From Bog-473 sp963807675 (GTDB taxonomy: Bacteria; Actinomycetota; Acidimicrobiia; Acidimicrobiales; RAAP-2): a stretch of 64,000 nt of DNA. Location: positions 806,001 to 870,000 of the forward strand of contig CAWECP010000012.1 in the NCBI GenBank assembly GCA_963807675.1, read 5' to 3'. This document shows positions 35,687 through 44,383 of the stretch, one piece after another (within the stretch, counting starts at the first letter, position 1; each line of letters opens with the position of its first letter). A program made the position numbers and the translations under genes. Below the pieces are notes generated by a model. It was not told where the DNA came from. It was given only the letters and a program-made list of their open reading frames with translations, and ran no database searches.

Positions 35687-36418
35687 TCAGTACTCCCGGG
35701 CCAAGCGGAACTTGATCAGCGTCTTCACGGCGCCGAAGCCGTCGCGCCATGTGATCTTCTTTCCTTCGCCCGGCTCGCGACCGGCGTAGGAGATGGGCAC
35801 CTCGTAGATGCGGTAGCCCCGACGGAGGACCTTGGCCGTGATTTCGGGCTCGAACTCGAAGCGGTTCGACACGATGGTGATGCCTTCGAGCACCTCGGCG
35901 TCGAAGAGCTTGTAACAGGTCTCCATGTCCGAGAGGGTCGAGCTGTACAGCACGTTGGTCAGCAGGGACAGCATGCGGTTGCCGATCCAGTGCAACGGGA
36001 GCATGTTCTTCCGCTCGCCGGTGAAGCGGCTTCCGTAGACGACGCGCGCCTTGCCGCGCAGAATGGGGTCGAGCAGCTTGGGCCAGTCGTTCGGGTCGTA
36101 CTCCAGGTCGGCGTCCTGAATCAGCACCAGGTCACCCTTGGCCTCGGCCAGCCCCGAGCGGATCGCCGCGCCCTTCCCCTGGTTCTTCGGGAGCGAGATC
36201 ACGCGCACCGTGGAATCCTCGAGGGCGGCCAGCACCTTGTCCGAGCCGTCACTCGAGCCGTCGTCGACGACGATGATCTGCAGCACCAGCGGCAGCTCGA
36301 CGGCGCGCATGCGGCGGATCACCTCGGCCACCGTGGCGCGCTCGTTGTACACGGGCGTAATGACGGTCAGCGTCCGGTAGGTGCGCTCGGCCGGTTGCGT
36401 CACCTCGGCGTCGGTCAT
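35687..36418 (-). CDS. GT2 glycosyltransferase, dolichyl-phosphate-sugar synthase-like
   Basis: A 243-residue enzyme. ATG 36418 overlaps the stop of the decarboxylase gene by four bases (ATGA). LTVITPVYNERATVAEVIRRM, QIIVVDDGSSDGSDKVL, NQGKGAAIRSGLAEAKGDLVLIQDADLEYDP (DAD metal site) and VVYGSRFTGE are the standard DPM1-like motifs. It lacks a membrane domain. The family makes polyprenyl-phosphate sugars, which would feed GT-C enzymes such as the one at 30211-32208. The sugar is not determined. Confidence 0.9.
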   Translation of the reverse strand: MTDAEVTQPAERTYRTLTVITPVYNERATVAEVIRRMRAVELPLVLQIIVVDDGSSDGSDKVLAALEDSTVRVISLPKNQGKGAAIRSGLAEAKGDLVLIQDADLEYDPNDWPKLLDPILRGKARVVYGSRFTGERKNMLPLHWIGNRMLSLLTNVLYSSTLSDMETCYKLFDAEVLEGITIVSNRFEFEPEITAKVLRRGYRIYEVPISYAGREPGEGKKITWRDGFGAVKTLIKFRLAREY

Positions 36419-37362
36419 GGGTGTGCCACCCTCCCTGCGAAGTACTCGATGGTGCGCCCGATCCCCTCGGTCAGGCCGATGTGGGGCTCCCATGCCAGTT
36501 CGGTCCGGGCCAAGGTGATGTCCGGGCAGCGCCGTGTCGGATCGTCGGTCGGCAGCGGCTCGAAGACGATGTCGGAGCTCGAGCCGGAGACGTCCAGCAC
36601 GAAGTGGGCCAGCTCCAGCATGGTCCGCTCGTCGGGGTTCCCGATGTTGACCGGCCCGGTCAGCGAGGAGTCCAGCAGGGCCAGCAGGCCGGCGATCTCG
36701 TCCTCCACGTAGCAGAAGCTACGCGTCTGGCTCCCGTCCCCGTAGACGGTCAGCGGGTCGCCCCGCAAGGCCTGGACGATGAAGTTGGAGACGACGCGCC
36801 CGTCACCGGGCGAGAGCCGGGGCCCGTAGGTGTTGAAGATGCGCGCAATGCCCACGTCGACCCCGTGGGCGCGGTGCATGGCCATGGTCAGGCTCTCGGC
36901 GAACCGCTTGGCCTCGTCGTAGACGCTGCGCGGCCCGGTCGGGTCGACGTTGCCGCGGTAGGACTCGACCTGCGGGTGTACCTCGGGGTCCCCGTACACC
37001 TCGCTCGTGCTCGCCATCAGGAACCGGGCGTCGTGCTCCCGGGCCAGCGCGAGCAGCCGGCGGGTGCCCTCACTGCCCGCGGCCAGCGTGTCGAACGGAC
37101 GGGCCAGGTAGGCCGGTGGCGACGCCGGCGAGGCCAGGTGGCACACGGCGTCGATCGTCGACTCGTCCTCCAGCTCCACCTTCTCGCTCACGTCGGTGAC
37201 GATGAGGCTGAAGCCGTCGTGGCCGAGCAGGTGCGCCACGTTCTCCCGCGTGCCGGTCGACAGGTCGTCCAGGCAGACGACGGCGTCGCCCCGCGCGAGG
37301 AGGCAGTCGCACAGGTGTGACCCCAGGAACCCCGCCCCGCCCGCCACCACGACCCGGCTCAC
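36415..37362 (-). CDS. NAD-dependent UDP-glucuronate decarboxylase-like (UDP-xylose synthase) protein
   Basis: A 315-residue extended SDR. GTG 37362 overlaps the ugd stop by four bases. VVVAGGAGFLGSHLCDCLL binds NAD; VCHLASPASPPAYLARPFDTL, STSEVYGDPEVHPQ and GPRSVYDEAKRFAE are near-signature blocks of UDP-glucuronate decarboxylase, with catalytic Tyr and Lys in YDEAK. GSQTRSFCYVEDEIAGL is the sugar-nucleotide region. Directly after ugd, it would turn UDP-glucuronate into UDP-xylose. Other extended SDRs share some motifs, so the assignment is strong but not certain. Confidence 0.87.
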   Translation of the reverse strand: MSRVVVAGGAGFLGSHLCDCLLARGDAVVCLDDLSTGTRENVAHLLGHDGFSLIVTDVSEKVELEDESTIDAVCHLASPASPPAYLARPFDTLAAGSEGTRRLLALAREHDARFLMASTSEVYGDPEVHPQVESYRGNVDPTGPRSVYDEAKRFAESLTMAMHRAHGVDVGIARIFNTYGPRLSPGDGRVVSNFIVQALRGDPLTVYGDGSQTRSFCYVEDEIAGLLALLDSSLTGPVNIGNPDERTMLELAHFVLDVSGSSSDIVFEPLPTDDPTRRCPDITLARTELAWEPHIGLTEGIGRTIEYFAGRVAHP

Positions 37363-38663
37363 TGGCGGCCGATCCCGGTGTAACGGAAGCCCATACGCCG
37401 CACCGCGGCCGGGTCGAGCAGGTTGCGGGCGTCGACGATGGAGGGCTCGGCCATCACGGCGAAGACGCGGGCGAAGTCGAGCCAGCGGAACTCGTCCCAC
37501 TCGGTCAGGACGACCAGGGCGCGGGCGCGGGCGGCCGCCTCGTAGGGGTCGCCCCGCAGCTCCAGCCCGCGCAGGTCCTCGGGTATGTCCGCCTCGGCGT
37601 CCACGGTGGGGTCGAAGGCCTGGACGGTCGCGCCGAGCTCCACCAGGCGGTGCGCCACCTGCAGGCTGGGCGAGTCGCGCCGGTCGTCGGTGTTGGCTTT
37701 GAACGTGAGCCCCCACACGGCCAGGGTCGCCCCGTCGACCGAGCCGCCGCAGGCCGTCTCGACCTTGCCCACCACCCGGCTCAGCTGCCCGTCGTTGGAG
37801 GCGATGGCCCCGGCCAACAGGGAGAAGTCGTAGCCGACCTCGCGGCCGATGTGCAGCAGGGCCCGGGTGTCCTTGGGCAGGCACGAGCCGCCCCAGCCCG
37901 GCCCGGGGCGGAGGAACTCGAAGCCGATGCGCCTGTCGTAGCCCAGGCCGAGCAGGACGTCGCGGGCGTCCGCCCCGACCTCCTCGCACAGACCGGCCAG
38001 CGCGTTCACGAAGCTCAGTTTCGTGGCCAGGAAGGCGTTGGAGGCGTATTTGATCGTCTCCGACGTCGTGGCGTCGGTCACGATGAGTGGGGCCGACGTG
38101 GTCGAGAACAGGTCGCCTACCTTGGCCGCCGCCCGGGCGTCGTCCGCCCCGACCACGATGCGGTCCGGCTTGAGGCTGTCGAGCACCGCCGTGCCCTCGC
38201 GCAGGAACTCGGGGTTCGACACCACCGTGATGTCGGGCCGGCCGATCACCTGCTCGACCATGCTGGCCGAGCCCACGGGCACCGTCGACTTGTTCACCAC
38301 GATGGCGCCGGGCTCCAGGTGCGACGCGATCTCCTTGGCCGCCGCCTCCACGTAGGACAGGTCGGCCGACCCGTCGGCGCTCTGGGGGGTGGGCACGCAC
38401 AGGAACACGAACTCGGCCCCCGCCACGGCGTCGACGGCCGAGTCGGTGAAGGTCAGTCGCCAGGCCGCCACGCTCTCGGCGACCAGGTCGGCCAGCCCGA
38501 CCTCCACAATGGGCATGCGACCGGCCCGCAGCGCAGCCAGCCGGCTCGGCTCTCGCTCGGCCAGGACCACCGAATGGCCGAAGTGGGCCAGCGTGGCCGC
38601 CGTGGGCAGGCCGACGTAGCCGGCGCCGATGACGGCCACCGAGCGCGCCTCGCGGGCGTTCAC
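37359..38663 (-). CDS. ugd: UDP-glucose 6-dehydrogenase
   Basis: A 434-residue UDP-glucose/GDP-mannose dehydrogenase. SVAVIGAGYVGLPTAATLAHFG binds NAD; VSNPEFLREGTAVLDSLKPDRIVVG and SNAFLATKLSFVNALAGLCE are family blocks; catalytic Cys261 lies in GWGGSCLPKDTRAL. The C-terminal domain has VWGLTFKANTDDRRDSP. It oxidises UDP-glucose twice to UDP-glucuronate. GTG 38663 overlaps the rmlD stop by four bases, and the decarboxylase gene overlaps its own stop, giving a coupled rmlD-ugd-uxs block. Confidence 0.93.
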   Translation of the reverse strand: MNAREARSVAVIGAGYVGLPTAATLAHFGHSVVLAEREPSRLAALRAGRMPIVEVGLADLVAESVAAWRLTFTDSAVDAVAGAEFVFLCVPTPQSADGSADLSYVEAAAKEIASHLEPGAIVVNKSTVPVGSASMVEQVIGRPDITVVSNPEFLREGTAVLDSLKPDRIVVGADDARAAAKVGDLFSTTSAPLIVTDATTSETIKYASNAFLATKLSFVNALAGLCEEVGADARDVLLGLGYDRRIGFEFLRPGPGWGGSCLPKDTRALLHIGREVGYDFSLLAGAIASNDGQLSRVVGKVETACGGSVDGATLAVWGLTFKANTDDRRDSPSLQVAHRLVELGATVQAFDPTVDAEADIPEDLRGLELRGDPYEAAARARALVVLTEWDEFRWLDFARVFAVMAEPSIVDARNLLDPAAVRRMGFRYTGIGRQ

Positions 38664-39583
38664 GCCGCCGCCCGCTGCGCTCGGAGGGCCGGGACGAGCC
38701 GGGCCAGTCCGTCCTGCCACGGGGGCAGCGCCGGCAGGCCCGAGAGGCGCAGCGCCATGTTGTCGAGGACGGAGTTGGCGGGCCGCGGCGCCGGGTACCG
38801 GGCCGCGTCCAGCTCGGCGGCCGCGATCGGCTTGACCCGCTCGGGGTCTCCACCGGCCTCGGCCAGCACGGCCCGGACGAAGCCCCACCAGGTGGTGGCG
38901 CCCCCGTTGGTGACGTGGAAGACGCCGGGTCGGCGGTCGAGGCCGAGCGTGACAATGGCCGGCGCCAGATCGGCGGTGAAGGTGGGCGACCCCTGCTGGT
39001 CGTCGACGAAGCGCAGCTCGCCCTCCTCTCCGGCCAGGCGCAGCGCAGTGACCACCATGTTGGCTCCGTGCGCACCGCTCACCCAGCTCGTGCGCACGAT
39101 GGTGGACCCCGGGCGGCACTCGCGCTCGCCGGCGAGCTTGGAGGCGCCGTACACCGAGGCCGGGTTCGGTGCGTCCCACTCGCGGTAGGGCCGGCTCCCG
39201 CTGCCGTCGAAGACGTAGTCGGTCGATACGTACACGACGTGGGCGCCCACCCGCGCGGCCGCCTCGGCCACGTTCCGGGTCCCGGTCGCGTTCACCGCGA
39301 AGGCCAGGTCGACCTCGGTCTCGCACAGGTCGACGGCGGTGAGCGCACCGCCGTGCAGTACGAGCTCGGGCCGGAAGGACAGGAACGTGTGCAGGACGGC
39401 GTCGCGGTCGTCGACGCGCATGGTGTCGATGTCGGTAGCCAGCACCTCGTGCCCGAGCCCGGGCCGCGGACCCTCGGGGCCCAACAGCGCGCAGCGCCGG
39501 CCTCCGCTCGGCACGGTCCCGGCCAGGCAGTCGCGCAGGTCACGCCCGAGCTGCCCGTCAGCCCCCGTGATCAGGATGCGCAC
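38660..39583 (-). CDS. rmlD: dTDP-4-dehydrorhamnose reductase
   Basis: A 307-residue RmlD. ILITGADGQLGRDL is the NADPH motif, VNATGTRNVAEAAARVGAHVVYVSTDYVFDG is the signature block with catalytic Thr/Ser, and YGASKLAGE carries Tyr and Lys. It catalyses the last step to dTDP-L-rhamnose. A short insertion after residue 24 (PSGGRRCALLGPEGPRPG) is unusual but does not touch the active site. It starts four bases after the rmlB stop. rmlC (3,5-epimerase) and rmlA are not in this window. Confidence 0.92.
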   Translation of the reverse strand: MRILITGADGQLGRDLRDCLAGTVPSGGRRCALLGPEGPRPGLGHEVLATDIDTMRVDDRDAVLHTFLSFRPELVLHGGALTAVDLCETEVDLAFAVNATGTRNVAEAAARVGAHVVYVSTDYVFDGSGSRPYREWDAPNPASVYGASKLAGERECRPGSTIVRTSWVSGAHGANMVVTALRLAGEEGELRFVDDQQGSPTFTADLAPAIVTLGLDRRPGVFHVTNGGATTWWGFVRAVLAEAGGDPERVKPIAAAELDAARYPAPRPANSVLDNMALRLSGLPALPPWQDGLARLVPALRAQRAAA

Positions 39584-39587
39584 CCGC

Positions 39588-40598
39588 TCAACCCTTCCCG
39601 GACCCCCAGGCGCCTTCGGCGACCGGGGCCCGCGCCACCAGCGGCTCCCACCAGTCCCGGTGGGCGGCGTACCAGGCCACGGTGTCGGCCAACCCCTCCT
39701 CCCACTCGACCGACGGCGCCCAGCCCAGCTCGGTCCGCAGCTTCGATGCGTCCAGCACGTAGCGCCGGTCGTGGCCCGGGCGGTCGGGGACGATCGTCTT
39801 GAGCGACTCCGGCTTGCCCAGCGCGGCCAAAATTCGGTCGGCCACCTCCGTGATGGAGGCCTCCACGCCGCTGCCGACGTGGTACGTCTCCCCCACCCGG
39901 CCCCGGGTCAGCACGGCGTCGATGGCGGTGCAGTGGTCGACCACGTGCAGCCACTCCCGGCGGTTCTCGGTGCTGGCGTAGAGCGTGAGCGGTTGGTCGT
40001 CGAGGGCGAGCGCGCAGAAGTGCGGGATCAGCTTCTCGGGGAACTGGTAGGGCCCGTAGTTGTTGGCGCAGTTGGTGATCGTGATGGGCAGCCCGTAGGT
40101 CTCGGCGTAGGCCCGCACGGCGTGGTCCGCCCCCGCCTTCGAGGCGTTGTAGGGCGTGCGGGGCCGGTAGGGCGACTCCTCGGTGAACGCCTCGTCGGCG
40201 TCGAGCGGGAGGTCCCCGTAGACCTCGCAGGTCGAGACGTGGTGGAAGCGGGCCACCCCGGCCTGGCGGGCCGCCTCGAGCATGGTCTGGGTGCCCAGCA
40301 CGTTGGTGCGGAAGAACAGCCCGGGGTTGAGCACGGCCAGCGAGTTGTGGGACTCGGCGGCGAAGTGGACGACGGTGTCGATGTCCTCGCCCCGCAGGGC
40401 CTTCTCGGCCGCCTCGGGGTCGCAGATGTCCCCCTGCACGAAGACGATCTGGTTCTCGATGTCGGACAGGTTGGGGCGGTTGCCGGCGTAGGTGAGGACG
40501 TCGTAGACGACGACATGGTCCTTGGGGTGCTGTTCGACCCAGTAACGGGCGAAATTCGACCCGATGAAACCGGCACCTCCCGTCACGAGAAGGCGCAT
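39588..40598 (-). CDS. rmlB: dTDP-glucose 4,6-dehydratase
   Basis: A 336-residue RmlB, first gene of the nine-gene operon. LLVTGGAGFIGSNFARYWVEQHP binds NAD, VVHFAAESHNSLAVLNP, VSTCEVYGDLPLDADEAFTEESPYRP, YNASKAGADH (Tyr, Lys) and NNYGPYQFPEKLIP are diagnostic. The common AESHVDRS has become AESHNSLA, a variation seen in some homologues, and the acidic dehydration residue may lie in the CEVYGD block. It makes dTDP-4-keto-6-deoxyglucose. ATG 40598 is preceded by a TATCAT -10 nine bases away, so the operon mRNA is probably leaderless. Confidence 0.92.
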   Translation of the reverse strand: MRLLVTGGAGFIGSNFARYWVEQHPKDHVVVYDVLTYAGNRPNLSDIENQIVFVQGDICDPEAAEKALRGEDIDTVVHFAAESHNSLAVLNPGLFFRTNVLGTQTMLEAARQAGVARFHHVSTCEVYGDLPLDADEAFTEESPYRPRTPYNASKAGADHAVRAYAETYGLPITITNCANNYGPYQFPEKLIPHFCALALDDQPLTLYASTENRREWLHVVDHCTAIDAVLTRGRVGETYHVGSGVEASITEVADRILAALGKPESLKTIVPDRPGHDRRYVLDASKLRTELGWAPSVEWEEGLADTVAWYAAHRDWWEPLVARAPVAEGAWGSGKG

Positions 40599-40607
40599 AG
40601 TCGGGTC

Positions 40608-40613
40608 ATGATA
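40608..40613 (-). promoter_or_regulatory. Putative -10 box of the nine-gene polysaccharide operon
   Basis: TATCAT on the minus strand, nine bases before the rmlB ATG; no ribosome site between them. It lies in the 44-base gap between the convergently placed rmlB start and the birA stop region. Confidence 0.5.
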
Positions 40614-40642
40614 GCCCAGGCCAGAACGCCTTCTCCGAGGGG

Positions 40643-41401
40643 TCAGCCGGGTCGCAGGTGCACCACGTCGCCCGCCGTGACGCGGTGCGGACCGCCCGCC
40701 GTCTCCACCACCAGGCGTCCCTCGTCGTCGATGGCCACGGCCGTTCCGATCAGCTCGTCGGCGGGCAGCGTGACCCGGACCTGCTGGCCCACCGTGGCGC
40801 AACGCCGGCGCACCTCGTCGGCCAGGTCCCGGCGCCCCGCCTCGTCGTCGAGCAGGGGACGCCGGGCGGCCAGCGCCTCCAGGAGGCGTTCGAGCAGGAC
40901 CTTCCGGTCCACCGGCTGCGCCCTTCCGCCCAGGTCGTCCAGGCAGGTGCCCCCGGCGCCGGCCGGACCGGGCCAGGCCACGTTGACGCCGATCCCGGCT
41001 ACCACGGCCGCCAGCACAGCACCGTCGAACTCGGCCTCGGCCAGGACCCCCGCCAGCTTCGCCCCTCCCACCAGCAGGTCGTTGGGCCACTTGAGCGCCG
41101 GCTCCACCCCGGCCGCCTCCCGGCAGGCGTCGGCGGCGGCGAGGGCCAGCGCCCCGGTGCAGAGATGCAGGTCGTCGGGGCGGCACCGGGGGCGCAGCAG
41201 GACCGACGCCAGCAGGTTGGCCCCCGGCGGCGACTCCCAGCGTCGGTCGAGACGCCCGCGGCCGGCCGTCTGGTGGTCGGCCACAGCCACCAGGCCGTCG
41301 GGGGCACCATGGCGGGCCTGGTCACGGAGGTACGAATTCGTGGAGTCGATCTCCTCGAACCAGCGGATCTGCCATTCGCCGCTCCACATGGCGGACACCA
41401 T
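40643..41401 (-). CDS. birA: Biotin-[acetyl-CoA-carboxylase] ligase
   Basis: A 252-residue ligase domain without an N-terminal HTH repressor domain. ATG 41401 (MVSAMWSGEWQIRWFEEIDSTNSYLRDQ) is chosen over an in-frame start at 41473, which would run into the carboxylase gene. DHQTAGRGRLDRRWESPPGANLLASVLLRP is the biotinyl-AMP site (GRGR), and LKWPNDLLVGGAKLAGVLAE holds the catalytic Lys block KWPNDL. It attaches biotin to carrier Lys residues; the divergent neighbour 48 bases away is such a carrier protein. Confidence 0.92.
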   Translation of the reverse strand: MVSAMWSGEWQIRWFEEIDSTNSYLRDQARHGAPDGLVAVADHQTAGRGRLDRRWESPPGANLLASVLLRPRCRPDDLHLCTGALALAAADACREAAGVEPALKWPNDLLVGGAKLAGVLAEAEFDGAVLAAVVAGIGVNVAWPGPAGAGGTCLDDLGGRAQPVDRKVLLERLLEALAARRPLLDDEAGRRDLADEVRRRCATVGQQVRVTLPADELIGTAVAIDDEGRLVVETAGGPHRVTAGDVVHLRPG

Positions 41402-41448
41402 ACGAGGCGTGCAATTGTGATGGCCCACGAGCGGAGGAAAGGTCCAGC

Positions 41449-43191
41449 GTGCTCCAGAAGATCCTGATCGCAAACCGCGGCGAGATCGCCGTCCGGGTCA
41501 TCCGGACGTGCCGCGAGATGGGCATCGGGACCGTGGCCGTCTACTCCAACCTCGACCGTGACGCACTGCATGTCCGCATGGCCGACGAGGCCTACGCCCT
41601 GGGCGGCGAGACGGCGGCGGACAGCTACCTCAACACGGCGGCCATCCTCAAGGCCATCGAGCAGAGCGGGGCGGACGGCGTCCATCCCGGGTACGGCTTC
41701 TTCTCCGAGAACACCGACTTCGCCCGCGCCATCACCGAGCTGGGCGTCACCTTCATCGGCCCGCCGCCCGAGGCCATCGAGGTCATGGGCGACAAGATCA
41801 GCTCGCGGTTGGCCGCCGAGAAGGCGGGGGTGGCGGGCGTGCCCGGCCGCTCCGAGCCGCTGACCTCGCCCGACGAGGTGGTGGCCTTCGGCCAGGAGCA
41901 CGGCTGGCCGGTCGCCATCAAGGCGGCCTACGGCGGCGGCGGCCGCGGCATGAAGGTCGTGGCCTCGCCCGACGAAGCGGCGGAGGCCATGGAGTCGGCC
42001 GCCCGCGAGGCGCAGGCCTACTTCGGCCGGCCCGAGATCTACCTCGAGCGCTACCTGGCCTGGCCGCGCCACGTCGAGATGCAGGTCCTGGGCGACACCC
42101 ACGGCACCACGCTGTGGCTGGGCGAGCGCGACTGCTCGGCCCAGCGCCGCCACCAGAAGCTGGTGGAGGAGAGCCCGGCGCCCGCGTTTCCCGACGAGGT
42201 GCGCCGGGCCATGGGCGAGGCGGCGGTCAAGGTCTCGGAGGCCTGCGGCTACTACAACGCCGGCACCGTCGAGTTCCTCTTCCAAGACGGCGAGTTCTAC
42301 TTCCTCGAAATGAACACCCGGCTCCAGGTCGAGCACCCCGTCACCGAGCTCGTCACCGGCCTCGACCTGGTGGCCTGGCAGATCCGCATCGCCTCGGGCG
42401 AGGCGCTCGACTTCACCCAGGACCAGATCCGCCGGGACGGCCACGCCATCGAGGTGCGCATCAACGCCGAGGACCCCAGCGGCGGGCGCTTCTCCCCCTC
42501 GCCGGGAACCATCACCTCGTTCCACCAGCCCTCGGGCCCCGGCGTGCGCCTCGACAGCGGATACGAGTCGGGCGACACCGTCTCGCAGTACTACGACAAC
42601 CTCATCGCCAAGCTCATTGTGTGGGCTCCCGACCGCGAGGCGGCGCGACGACGCATGCTGCGCGCCATTTCCGAGACGCGCGTGAGCGGGGTGGCCACCA
42701 CCCTGGCGGCCGACGTGGCCATCCTCAGCCACCCCGATTTCGTGGCGGCCACCCACTCCACCAAATGGGTGGAGGAGACGCTCGACCTGAGCAACCTCTC
42801 GACCGCACCGGTCGCCGGCGCCCCGGAGGCGCCCGGCGAGGACGACGTGCCCCTGGTCCAGCGCGACGTGACGGCCGAGGTGGACGGCCGGCGCTTCTCG
42901 GTGCGGCTGTGGGTGCCCGACCTGGGCACGGCGCCCGCGCCGGGGCGGGCCGGGGTGCGGCCCAAGCGGGCGGCCGCCCACGCCGTGTCGGGCACGGGGT
43001 CGGGCCAGGTCACCGTCCCCATGCAGGGCACCATCGTCAAGGTGCTCGTCTCGGTGGGCGACGTGGTCGAGGTCGGCCAGTCCATCTGCCTGCTCGAGGC
43101 CATGAAGATGGAGAACGCGGTGGCGGCGGAGAAGGACGGCGTGGTCAAGGAGGTGCGCGTCGAGCGCGGGGGACTCCGTGGGCGCCGGTGA
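41449..43191 (+). CDS. Acyl-CoA carboxylase alpha subunit (biotin carboxylase plus biotin carrier)
   Basis: A 580-residue AccA-type subunit from GTG 41449 with GAGGAAAGG upstream. The biotin carboxylase domain spans residues 1-445: ILIANRGEIAVRVIRTCREMG, YGGGGRGMKVV (ATP loop), LEMNTRLQVEHPVTE and EVRINAEDPSGGRFSPSPG. A linker leads to the carrier domain with biotinyl Lys553 in EAMKMEN. One extra G in the run 43168-43172 shifts the last codons; removing it gives ...RGDSVGAGDVVAVIE with TAG at 43211-43213, the normal end, immediately before the next gene. With a carboxyltransferase beta subunit (not in this window) it makes malonyl- or methylmalonyl-CoA. Confidence 0.93.
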   Translation: MLQKILIANRGEIAVRVIRTCREMGIGTVAVYSNLDRDALHVRMADEAYALGGETAADSYLNTAAILKAIEQSGADGVHPGYGFFSENTDFARAITELGVTFIGPPPEAIEVMGDKISSRLAAEKAGVAGVPGRSEPLTSPDEVVAFGQEHGWPVAIKAAYGGGGRGMKVVASPDEAAEAMESAAREAQAYFGRPEIYLERYLAWPRHVEMQVLGDTHGTTLWLGERDCSAQRRHQKLVEESPAPAFPDEVRRAMGEAAVKVSEACGYYNAGTVEFLFQDGEFYFLEMNTRLQVEHPVTELVTGLDLVAWQIRIASGEALDFTQDQIRRDGHAIEVRINAEDPSGGRFSPSPGTITSFHQPSGPGVRLDSGYESGDTVSQYYDNLIAKLIVWAPDREAARRRMLRAISETRVSGVATTLAADVAILSHPDFVAATHSTKWVEETLDLSNLSTAPVAGAPEAPGEDDVPLVQRDVTAEVDGRRFSVRLWVPDLGTAPAPGRAGVRPKRAAAHAVSGTGSGQVTVPMQGTIVKVLVSVGDVVEVGQSICLLEAMKMENAVAAEKDGVVKEVRVERGGLRGRR

Positions 43192-43213
43192 CGTCGTCGC
43201 GGTCATTGAGTAG

Positions 43214-44383
43214 GTGACGGCCACCCTGGCGGCGAAGGAAGCGGCCGCCGCGGTCGTCGACCGCGTCGTCGGCGACCTGGTCTCGCTGAGCCACTTCGTC
43301 CACGAGCACCCCGAGCTCTGCTTCGGCGAGTCCGTCTCGGCCCGCGCCGTGGCCGAGACGCTGCGGGCGGGCGGCCTCGAGGTCGCCGAGGGGGTGTACG
43401 ACCTGCCTACGGCGCTCGAGTCGAAGGCCGGCGGCGGCGAGCTGGTGGTCGCGGTGTGCGCCGAGTACGACGCGCTGCCCGAAGTGGGCCACGCCTGCGG
43501 GCACAACATCATCGCGGCCATGGCCGTCGGGGCGGGCCTGGCCCTGGCCGCGGTGGCCGACGACGTCGGGTTGACCGTGCGCGTCCTCGGCACGCCGGCC
43601 GAGGAGGGGGGCGGCGGCAAGGTCCTGATGCTCGAGCGTGGCGCCTTCTCGGGCGTGCACGCCGCCCTGATGGCACATCCCTGGCCCACCGAGCGGCTGA
43701 CCGCCACCTGCCTGGCCGTGGCCCACTTCGACGTGCACTACGCCGGTCGGGCGGCTCATGCGTCGGCCGCGCCCTGGGAGGGGGTCAACGCGCAGGACGC
43801 GCTGACCGTGGCCCAGGTCGCCATCGGCCTGCTGCGTCAGCAGTTGCCACCCGGAGACCAGGTGCACGGCGTGGTCAGGGCGAGCTCGGGGGCGGCCAAC
43901 GTCATCCCGGCCTCGATCACGGCGCGCTACATGGTGCGCTCGCGCACGGCCGCGGGGCTGGCGGCGCTGCGGCCGCGGGTGGAGGCCTGCTTCGAGGCGG
44001 GGGCGACGGCCACCGGCTGCTCCCTCGAGTACGAGGAGCTGTCCCCCGTCTACTCGCACATGGAGCCGGACCCGGAGCTTCTGGGCGCCTACCGGGCCAA
44101 CGCGGAGGCGCTCGGGCGGCACTTCGATGCGGACGACTCGGGGACGCCGCTGCCGACGTTCTCGACCGACATGGCCAATGTCTCGCTGGCCGTGCCCACC
44201 ATCCACCCGCTCATCGGGATAGAGACGAACGGGGCGGTGAACCACCAGCGGGAGTTCGCCGCTGCCTGCGTGACGGCGTCGGCCGACGCCGCCGTGCGCG
44301 ACGGCGCGGTGGCGCTGGCCTGGACGGCGATCGACGCCGCCACCGACCCCGCCCTACGCGAGCGCCTCCTCGCCCGCGCGTGA
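43214..44383 (+). CDS. M20-family amidohydrolase/peptidase
   Basis: A 389-residue metallohydrolase starting directly after the corrected carboxylase stop. Metal-site motifs: VCAEYDALPEVGHACGHNIIAA (HACGHN) and LGTPAEEGGGGKVLML (catalytic Glu-Glu). VHYAGRAAHASAAPWEGVNAQDAL is the lid-domain block, and ASSGAANVIPASITARYMVRS the dimerisation block. It is closest to the AbgB/aminoacylase-like M20D group that cleaves N-acyl or aminobenzoyl amino acids. The natural substrate is unknown. The next gene overlaps its stop by four bases. Confidence 0.9.
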   Translation: MTATLAAKEAAAAVVDRVVGDLVSLSHFVHEHPELCFGESVSARAVAETLRAGGLEVAEGVYDLPTALESKAGGGELVVAVCAEYDALPEVGHACGHNIIAAMAVGAGLALAAVADDVGLTVRVLGTPAEEGGGGKVLMLERGAFSGVHAALMAHPWPTERLTATCLAVAHFDVHYAGRAAHASAAPWEGVNAQDALTVAQVAIGLLRQQLPPGDQVHGVVRASSGAANVIPASITARYMVRSRTAAGLAALRPRVEACFEAGATATGCSLEYEELSPVYSHMEPDPELLGAYRANAEALGRHFDADDSGTPLPTFSTDMANVSLAVPTIHPLIGIETNGAVNHQREFAAACVTASADAAVRDGAVALAWTAIDAATDPALRERLLARA

